Shown: in pieces, positions 17,138 through 23,931 of the stretch
Layout: each line of letters opens with the position of its first letter
Position numbering within the stretch: position 1 is the stretch's first letter
DNA from: Amanita rubescens
Lineage: Eukaryota > Basidiomycota > Agaricomycetes > Agaricales > Amanitaceae
Reading direction: 5' to 3'
Assembly (NCBI GenBank): GCA_015039365.1
Contig: WION01000699.1
Location: 1-23,931, forward strand
DNA: 23,931 bases
Notes under the pieces: model-generated
Databases searched by the model: none
The model's input: the letters and a program-made list of their open reading frames with translations, nothing else
Told to the model about the DNA's origin: nothing
Program-made: the position numbers and the translations under genes

Positions 17138-18661
17138 ATGTTCGAGGATACCACAATCCTTTTTACCGCGATCTCCGCCGTCAAGGCGATCTGCACATGG
17201 ATAGAACAACTCCACGCCAAACAGCAAAAGATCATCCAACTCGGGCAAACAGTCCAAGCTCTATCCCTCGTTCTCGAGCCTTTCCAATACCAAATTCCTA
17301 ATATGGATCTACACAAGTCCGTGATCGTCCTTCTATACGATCTGTTGGAGATCCTGAATGGAGTCAAAGGCCATCTTTCATTGTGGGGAGGGAAATCTAA
17401 AAAGTCAAAGTTTGCCAACGTTTTGGGGTTCTTATCCCCCTCTATCGCCCTGGGAATGTTGTCGGACGATGAGAAGAGGCTTTCTCAGTGGATAAATCTA
17501 TTCATGTTGTCTCTCCAAATCGCCATGCTTCAGAAGCAGGTGAAAGCAGAGGCGCCCGGGCCTGCTATTGCTAGCGGTGGCTTATCGAGCGTTTCAGAAA
17601 CGACTTTGGTTGAAGGCTGGGAGCCCTTAAATAACGACGTTTCGTCGTTCTGGTTGAAGAATGTTGGTGACGAGGCAAGTGCTGTTCGCTGGCACCGCTA
17701 CGCGGACCGTTGATCGTAATACTGACGCTGAGATAGAAAGTGTTGTTATCGTCCGCCAACTTTGTTACCGCTCTCGAAACATGGCTTCAGCAGAGTTTAG
17801 ACGAAAGATTACGCAACGCGGTTCTGCTGGAACTAGATGAGCAGGATATCGGTAGCATTACGCGAAAGACTCTTCAACGCTTCGCTGGAACCAGAACGTT
17901 AAAACAATGTATTGACGATATGAAATCTCAATATGGTACTATACACTTTCCCGTGTTTATCGTGGATTTGACTGATGGCGGCGTTACTAGGCTCGAACGC
18001 GAGTACTCCGCCTGGCTCACCGAATCCCCAGAGGGTCGATCTCGTACCGACTTTGGTTTGGGTAGACGACGAAATCGAGAATATCAAGGACGGAATTGAG
18101 TATGCCATGGTTCTAGGTATCCGCGTTATCCAGCTCCCATCAACGATCGCCACGAAATTATGGGTTGAGCAAAACGACGGTGAGCATGACTACCAATAAC
18201 CTCTTTCGAACTCTCATATTGAATCTGTCGTTTGGGGCACAGCTGAGCTGCGAGCGCTCGAAGGACACAGTCTTATTCACTTTATCACCGATAACGCTCG
18301 CTGGGAAATTCAGCAATGGAGCGGAAACAACGACTCCGATGGCCGGATGACAAAGTGGACTACGGGGCCATCACAGTCTTTGAACATGACAGCGGGGGAT
18401 ACTATCCTGCGGTACCTCAGGGGTCATGGATACAAAGCACCGGTGCTGGTGTACTGTGGCCAGAGCATGCCGCTGACGAAATACGTTTTGGCGTACAGTC
18501 ATGCTGCATCGACGTGCCGTCAGGCTGTGACTAGAGCATTTATTGACAGGCTTGCAGCGGTGCATAAGGCATTGAAGAGTGGAAGCCAGGTTGGAGTCGA
18601 CAAAAAGGGTGAGGAGCTTTGGGTGAATTATGGGAAGGATCAAGGGTTCGATCTTGTCTAG
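17138..18661 (+). CDS. HeLo/MLKL-type helical bundle, EF-hand-like, receiver/TIR-like C-terminal protein
   Basis: Four exons keep frame: 17138 to about 17708, 17741-17935, 17991-18179 and 18243-18661 (457 aa in this model). The last two introns are canonical (55 and 63 nt). The first is uncertain: either 17709-17740 (only 32 nt) or 17667-17740 (74 nt, 443 aa), both with TACTGAC as branch site. Residues 1-140 are helical with heptad-like leucines (WIEQLHAKQQKIIQLGQTVQ, VIVLLYDLLEILNGVKGHL, FLSPSIALGML), recalling HeLo/MLKL membrane-acting bundles. Residues about 170-250 (FWLKNVGDE..VRW, ALETWL, LELDEQDIGSITRKTLQRF) look EF-hand-like. The C-terminal domain alternates strands and helices (LVWVDDE at 276-282, GIRVIQLPS, FITDNARWE, AGDTILRYLRG, APVLVYCG) like receiver or TIR folds. 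The arrangement suggests a cell-death or incompatibility effector; this is inference. Confidence 0.7.
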
Positions 18662-19745
18662 AAGCTTCCTTGATACCGCGGTTTGTTCTCCACTCGCTAT
18701 GGACATGGACCAGTTGCAAAAAATCCCGAGTAGATCGGCAACGATAGGCCATGGAGACGGAGTGCAGATTTCGATTACTTAATTCTATTTACGATTGACT
18801 GGTGAGCACTTGAGTTACAAGGGACCCTTTTGCCTGTCAAACGGTGGGAGCCGTGAGTCTTTTTGAGCAACTTTGCCTCCTTATCATCATCCCCAGACGG
18901 TGCCAGAATCTCAGTGATAAACAAGCAGTCCCAAGCTATTATCGACTTTGAACATCATGGAATACCTCCACCTTTCGGTGACTTGCACATGGGGAAACCA
19001 TACTCTACCCGTCTCTTCCCGCCAATGGAAAGCCTCAGGCTGCGCTAGTAACTGGATATGGTATGCCAGTTACACACTCGTATTCAGCTTCGCGCTGTTC
19101 TCTGTGTCGGTACCATGTTCTCAGCTGGATGTACCTGCCCCCACTGCAGAGCTTTAAGTTGGCAGGTGGCATTTTTAGACATTGGGCATGCGGATGGAAT
19201 CGAAACACATTTAATTTGAGGGGTACACAAAGGATAGATACACGAGAAATAACGAGGGCATTGGCTGCTGAGGCTCAGCGCGGCTGGGAGCAGACAATGG
19301 ACGCGGTGGACGGAAGGGTGACACCACGCGGCGCGGCTTGCGCCAGATTTGGAAGCCGGCGCCGGATATTGCGAGATGCCATCCTCACTATAATCAATTA
19401 AATCACGCACGAGGATTCTATCTCCGAAGGTTCTTTGGTGGAAGTAAGGCACATGTTCCGCGAAAACCTCGACTACCCTTCAGCTTCAGCAGAGACTCTT
19501 GACCATGCCCGCCGACAGACGAACTTCGAGTACCACCTCGGAACAACAACGAAGTTAGATTCTCTTTGCTTCGTTGCCTCGCAGATTGCTGATACTTACG
19601 ACTCCTTCCGACTTCGTGCGTCGCGTAGGGAGGTTACTGTATCCAAGGCGCGCGACTGGAAGGTTAAGACCGGCCCGGGAATACCAGGTGGGCCTGATCA
19701 TAGTGCGACCGTCGATAGCGTTAAATTTCTAATCAGTTCCTACAG
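18662..19745. other. Region between genes, with unresolved 5' exons of the downstream gene
   Basis: The 5' exons of the coiled-coil gene ending at 20880 should lie here, but I could not place them. A frame at 18870-19047 (FASLSSSPDGARISVINKQS) looks protein-like without a recognised family. A frame from 19453 (MFRENLDYPS) stays open, but it joins the later exons only by reading through two good introns, so it is doubtful. Confidence 0.35.
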
Positions 19746-20880
19746 ATTGCTGATCCAAGTCCAGAGGTATGATACTGTGGCCATGTTCTTTGACAGAACC
19801 ACTAAAAGCTTTCCAGACTCTGCAACTACAGCAACGCGCCGATCACTTACAACTCGAACTCGAACGTATCGAGAAGGTATGATACTGCGGCCATGTTCTT
19901 TGACAGAATCGCTAAGAGCCTTCCAGGCCGTCGAACTACAAAAGCACGCCGATCAGTTACAACTCGAACTCGAACGTACCAAGAAAGAATTGAGCTTGAC
20001 AAAGGAAGAATTCGAAATGGATGGAGCCTTTGGTAATAAAGCCTCGGAGGCGGACATTATAACCAAAGTTGACTCCCTGAATAACTGCATCCACCAGTTG
20101 GCTTCTGCGGTTGCAGATGCACATCTGGATAATGCCATCCAACTTTCCGAGAATCAACCGAGCGACAACACGAAGTCATTCTTTGGCGAATCCTTGTGCA
20201 ACCTCGTAGCGGATGCTAAACAAAACTCGACACATCCAAGGATCCTGCTTTCGCTTCAAGCTTGTATGAACCACTTCTGTGTTCAAGTTCTATCCTCCGA
20301 ATTCGATTCCATCGTTAGCTCAGACAAAACGCAGATGCTCCAAAAAATCTCTGATGCTATAAAAGCCTCACGTAAATAAACGATTTTCCCCCTTCCTATG
20401 ACCTATCTCATCGTTGACGTTACAGAGCCCAAAGCTGTCTCAGCTCGGTGGAGAGCGCTGGTATTCTCGGACAATGAAGCTAGTCAAATCTTGAAGCAGA
20501 ACCAAGAATCCCTTTTGAGTCTGCTAATACGCCGTCTGTCACGCTTATATGGTTTTCCAGAAAAACAACTTCAGTCCATGTTCGGGGAGGAAATTGTCAA
20601 CGAGATGATGGATCTTCGGAAAATGATGCATGGTTCTGGTGACGTGAAGGTATTGGTTCCTTCACCTGGAAGTGAATCCGATCCGGAGGAGATGCTAGTG
20701 GAAGATCCGAGAAGCAAGACTCTAAGCCATGTGGCTACGGCTGGGCCCGTCATATGCACAACGTCAATGGGAGTTGCTCGGATATCGTACGTCCGGAGAC
20801 GTCACGGAAATAGATGGCTCGACGAAGAGGAGCACACCGTTTTATCTCAAGCCAACGTTGTAGTAGGCTTTGATGATTGA
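19746..20880 (+). CDS. Agaricomycete coiled-coil family protein, paralog A (5' end unresolved)
   Basis: Supported exons are 19746-19766, 19817-19876, 19927-20371 and 20426-20880, all joining in frame. They read IADPSPE, then TLQLQQRADHLQLELERIEK, then AVELQKHADQLQLELERTKK and on through ELSLTKEEFEMDG. Next come a helical middle (LNNCIHQLASAVADAHLDN, ILLSLQACMNHFCVQVL) and, across the last 54-nt intron, VSARWRALVFS. The stop is at 20878-20880. The order coiled coil, QACM-type helix, (A/S)xRWRAL motif is shared with paralog B at 21014-22452 and, from memory, with many uncharacterised mushroom proteins. No enzyme motif is visible; a scaffolding or oligomerising role is a guess. The C-terminal part is charged and probably flexible (SPGSESDPEEMLVEDP). 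The two 50-nt introns before the main exon are copies of each other. It lies tail to tail with paralog B, 133 bases apart. Confidence 0.65.
19767..19986 (+). repeat. 110-bp tandem duplication of an intron plus its exon
   Basis: Bases 19767-19876 and 19877-19986 are two copies of one unit: a 50-nt intron (GTATGATACTG..CTTTCCAG or CCTTCCAG) followed by a 60-nt exon segment of 20 codons. Both copies keep their splice sites and phase 0, so the duplication adds one coiled-coil module (LQLELER) without shifting frame. Confidence 0.75.
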
Positions 20881-21013
20881 GATACCGTATTTATTTACTA
20901 CTATAATGAACGCGAAGGTATCTACTATGGAACTGCCTTCTATCTCGTAACCGTTGTGGTATATCATGCATACCCTGTGCGACTCGGGTAATAATATAGT
21001 ATGAAGCGTAAAA

Positions 21014-22452
21014 TCAAGACGTCTGAGTATCCAGGGCTACTCTCGGTTTCAACAGCATCTGTTGTCCTCCAGCGCGATTTCGCAACGCGAGACCAAGCTC
21101 TACCGTACCGAGGACAGGTACCTGAACCTGGGGGGCTTGCCCGTCCATCAACAATGGGTTGAAGTACTTCCCAGGCCGCACATACGTGACCTGCAAGTCG
21201 TCCGAGACGAACTCCTCGTGGATCATCTTGGACGTCTTGGCCACGAACGTAGCGATCTCGTTGATGCACTCGCTTAACTTTGCCTCAAGCAAAGCCTTAG
21301 CCTGCCTCGGCTCGGATTTCCAACCGATACAGATCAGGATGCATAAAAGGAGGCTATGGATTTCGCGTTGAACCTTATTGCCACCCATTGTGGATAGCTG
21401 TTTATGTATCAGAGCTCTCCAACGGCCTGCAACGGCTTGCTTCTCTACACCGCGTCTTTATTAATGCGGTTGACATAGATTGTGGAAAAGGCACGTACCG
21501 CTGGCCCTGATCTGTTCGTACGCGAAGTTGAGAATTTTATGCTGAGGTTCGCGGTCATGCCCAAAAACCCATGAAGAGATGGCAGAGAAGCACACGTGGG
21601 CTATGGCGCTCTGGAAAGCGAGGGTAGGGAAAGACTCGTCGTCTTTTCCGACGGTTTGGGCGAGGTGAAGCAGTCGCTCGCCAATGACATTAACGGAAAT
21701 GTTTCGTGCCTGGATGTACAAGTCTTCCGCATCCGCGGGAGATGCAGAGTGGGCTGTAGGAGGAGCGGGTTGTTCGATGGAGATTAACTGCATAGCAGTT
21801 TGGTATATGGTGGAATTAAGGTCTTGTACCGTCCGACTAACGTCGGCCGCTGAGACCTGGTTGGTCATGAAAGTGAACTCGCGAGCGGCGGTCAGTTCGA
21901 TGGCTTGTGTGTCGACGAGCTTCATGAGCTCGTACCTCTGCCTACGGAGAGCCTGAAGCTCGTCTTGTGCCGCTCTCGACTCTATGAAATCCAACAAATT
22001 CTCGACGTCCAAGACCTCCCGTAACTGTTGCGCGACGCTCGGGTAATCATCGCTTGATAACAGTTTGCACATAAGCTCAATAGTCCCCGCGTCTATGACA
22101 CGAGATACAGGCTACTGACTCTTAAGCAGAATGCCTTCCGCACATTTATGTATCGCGCACCTGTTCTCTGAGCCTCGAGAGTAACGAACGGAGGGTACGG
22201 CTGTGAGGATAATGTTGCATGTTGCGTAGTGGTTGGACTCCATTCATCTGGACCTAACACTAGACTGAAGAACATGGGGAGTCGTCGGCTAGTTGGACAC
22301 TACCGTGGCACTGGGTCCTGGCACTCCAGTAATGAATCCTCGAAGCAGGACGTGGTAAGGTTGTGAAGAATGGTTTCAGTGCTTAATCCTGTGAACGGTG
22401 ATAAGAAATGGTTGTGTTGTTTGGGGGTTAGAGGGACGCGGGACGCCATCAT
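21014..22452 (-). CDS. Agaricomycete coiled-coil family protein, paralog B, four exons
   Basis: Exons 22452-22304, 22264-22161, 22092-21499 and 21444-21014 splice in frame to 425 aa. Introns are 39, 68 and 54 nt with GT-AG ends; the first is short. The start MMASRVPLTP follows a Ser/Pro/Gln-rich upstream frame, so a start further upstream cannot be excluded. The body reads GLSTETILHNLTTSC, then SSDDYPSVAQQLREVLDVEN and FIESRAAQDELQALRRQRYE (coiled coil), VQDLNSTIYQTAMQLISIEQ, FQSAIAHVCFSAISSWVFG, and across the last intron EKQAVAGRWRAL. The helical core and the AGRWRAL motif match paralog A, so the two are paralogs. The C-terminal part contains HSLLLCILICIGW, possibly a buried or membrane-contacting helix. 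The role is unknown. It is convergent with paralog A and may share terminator sequence with it. Confidence 0.75.
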
Positions 22453-22611
22453 GTCAGAGGCGGGGCTTTGGGAGCGGGCAGCTGGGTTCTGGGAGCGTTG
22501 GGCTGGCAACGGGGGACGGTATCATCTGACGCCTTGCCCCAGTTGCTCCAGTAACATATTTTTCGCAGGCGTTGAAGAAAGTGACGAAGAAGACAGGTCT
22601 ACGCGAGAGCG

Positions 22612-22990
22612 TGTCCACAGCATGAGCAGGTGCAATAGCTTACCTATTGCGATATGGTCTTAGCACTACTCTTCGGCGTAGTAGTGATAGTAAGAGGAAG
22701 AGAATGGATTGTCCTATTCTACGATACAGGACAGGTTTATATACTAAGAGGTAACAAATATGTGTCTACATATGTGTAAGCGTATAGTATAGATGAGAAG
22801 ATATGGCGTGCTAAGCACACCATAAGATGTGATCATGAGTCTATCATGATGTCACCATGATATCATAATGTTGTCATTATGATGTCATCTCTATGTCATA
22901 CATAAAGGATGACGCGAGCGATATGAGTAACATTGATTGTAGTTAATCAATAGTTAATCATTCTATAAATATAATTCTATATTTAACACA
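22612..22990 (-). mobile_element. 3' LTR of the second Ty1/copia element (inverted)
   Basis: On the minus strand the sequence starts TGTGTTAAAT right after the tract AGCGAAGGGG and ends GCTGTGGACA, giving TGTG..ACA ends over 379 bp. A TATA box (TATATAAACCTG) lies near 22745-22734, followed by CGTAGAATAGGA as in the left LTR. The region 22838-22915 holds at least five imperfect copies of a TGATGTCA/ATGTCAT word. The outer end is inferred from the terminal bases and is not confirmed by a target duplication. Confidence 0.7.
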
Positions 22991-23010
22991 CCCCTTCGCT
23001 TAGATATCCT

Positions 23011-23931
23011 TTATTTAAAGTCTATGATGTTTTCATCATAGAAGGGATCTATATCCGATTCCTGTTGATCAATAAGACCGTCAAGAAGTTCCATCAACTT
23101 CTTGTGTGATAGACGATCAATTCCATCTAATTCAAGATTTTGCCAATCAAGAATTAATTTCGTCAGATCACGTATTTCCTCAGTCTCTAATCGATCTGGT
23201 CTTTTGATTAATGCATTTGTAGAAGTCGGATATTCTTCTAAGGAAAGTCCCAATCGTTCTCTAAAGAATTTGACCTTTTCAAAGGATAAATTCTTAGTCA
23301 TGAGATCCGCATTCTGCTCGTTTGTTGGTATATATTCGAGGACTACCTTTTTAGTCTCGATCAACTCGCGAACGAAATGATAGCGAATATCTATGTGTTT
23401 GGAACGATGTTCTTGTGCAGGATTTTGTGCCCAAAATATAGCGCCTTGGTTATCTACGCTAAGTAAGATGCTTTTAATGGGTGCACCTATTTCGTAAAAT
23501 AGATTCTCAACCCATGCAATTTGTCTTGCAGCATCTGATAAAGATATGTATTCTGCTTCAGTCGAAGACAGAGCTACAGTCTTTTGTTTTCTACTCGTCC
23601 AAGCTACCGCACCACCAGCTAACATTAAGACATAACCGTTTATAGATCGTCGTGTATTACGATCAGCGGCCCAGTCAGCGTCAGCATAGGCCCTAAATTT
23701 ATTATTGCCTTTGGCGCTATAAACGATTTTGACGTTTAAGGTATGAGCAATGTATTTGACAATATACAAGGCTTTTTGGATATGTTCTTGGGACGGGTTT
23801 GATGAAAATTGGGACATCAAAATTACTGCATAGATTATATCAGGCCTAGTTCCTAAGGCGAGATATAGAAGGGATCCTATTATCTGTTGATAATAAGAGC
23901 GTTCCTGTGGTGTGCATTCTCCTTCATTTTT
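23011..23931 (-). CDS. Ty1/copia polyprotein, end of reverse transcriptase and RNase H (partial)
   Basis: One frame is open from the right window edge to the stop at 23011. It begins with the end of the RT region (SYYQQIIGSLLYLALGTRPD, then IIYAV). The RNase H domain follows: YADADWAADRNTRRSINGYV with the first catalytic Asp, SSTEAEYISLSDAARQIAWV with the catalytic Glu, VDNQGAIFWAQNP with the next Asp, and KHIDIRYHFVRELI. A copia-typical end follows (EQNADLMTKNLS), then a charged tail. No stop or frameshift is seen in the visible 306 codons, so this copy may be fairly young. Upstream domains (gag, protease, integrase) are outside the window. Confidence 0.92.
   Translation of the reverse strand, partial: KNEGECTPQERSYYQQIIGSLLYLALGTRPDIIYAVILMSQFSSNPSQEHIQKALYIVKYIAHTLNVKIVYSAKGNNKFRAYADADWAADRNTRRSINGYVLMLAGGAVAWTSRKQKTVALSSTEAEYISLSDAARQIAWVENLFYEIGAPIKSILLSVDNQGAIFWAQNPAQEHRSKHIDIRYHFVRELIETKKVVLEYIPTNEQNADLMTKNLSFEKVKFFRERLGLSLEEYPTSTNALIKRPDRLETEEIRDLTKLILDWQNLELDGIDRLSHKKLMELLDGLIDQQESDIDPFYDENIIDFK

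Noticed and set aside
19435..20379. Single 314-codon plus-strand ORF
   Set aside because: The ORF reads through two good 50-nt introns. The spliced exons give a better coiled coil in another upstream frame, so the continuous ORF is not taken as the protein.
1..23931. tRNA, rRNA or other classic RNA genes
   Set aside because: No cloverleaf with A and B boxes and no rRNA-like sequence was found by eye on either strand.

Overview
The window reads as nuclear DNA of a mushroom-forming basidiomycete (Agaricomycetes). The intact genes are split by 39-68 nt GT-AG introns with fungal-type branch sites. Several proteins resemble lineage-specific families I know from Agaricomycetes. Both window ends lie inside Ty1/copia LTR retrotransposons. 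All calls come from reading the sequence; no database search was run.

Layout. 1-539: 3' end of a plus-strand copia element (pol tail, polypurine tract, LTR). 714-2120 (-): frameshifted remnant of an A1 aspartic peptidase. 2316-2913 (-): an apparently intact three-exon small beta-trefoil-like gene. 2914-5400: no recognisable gene, but a 15-bp tandem array, a 105-bp-period direct repeat and a low-complexity repeat element. 5414-5731: an unidentified coding-like fragment. 5928-7517 (+): an intact intronless GMC-type FAD oxidoreductase. 7518-11470: mostly non-coding, repeat-rich DNA holding the remnant of a head-to-tail array of a multi-pass membrane protein gene. 11480-12477 (-): APH/kinase-like pseudogene. 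13463-13831 (+): uncertain small acidic nuclear-type ORF. 14500-15540: repeats and a truncated duplication. 15525-15699 (-): second APH fragment.

The most coherent block is 15795-22452. A five-exon PD-(D/E)XK-nuclease-like gene (15795-16951, -) and a multi-exon gene (17138-18661, +) diverge from a 186-bp shared promoter. The second gene joins a HeLo/MLKL-type helical bundle, an EF-hand-like segment and a C-terminal receiver- or TIR-like alpha/beta domain. Downstream, two members of one coiled-coil family face each other tail to tail (19746-20880 + and 21014-22452 -). A helical-bundle executor beside a nuclease-like protein suggests a fungal incompatibility or immunity locus. That is inference from domain resemblance and layout.

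22612-23931: LTR and pol end of a second copia element on the minus strand, so two copia elements point into the gene block from opposite sides. The many pseudogenes, chimeric duplications and repeats suggest a fast-evolving accessory region.
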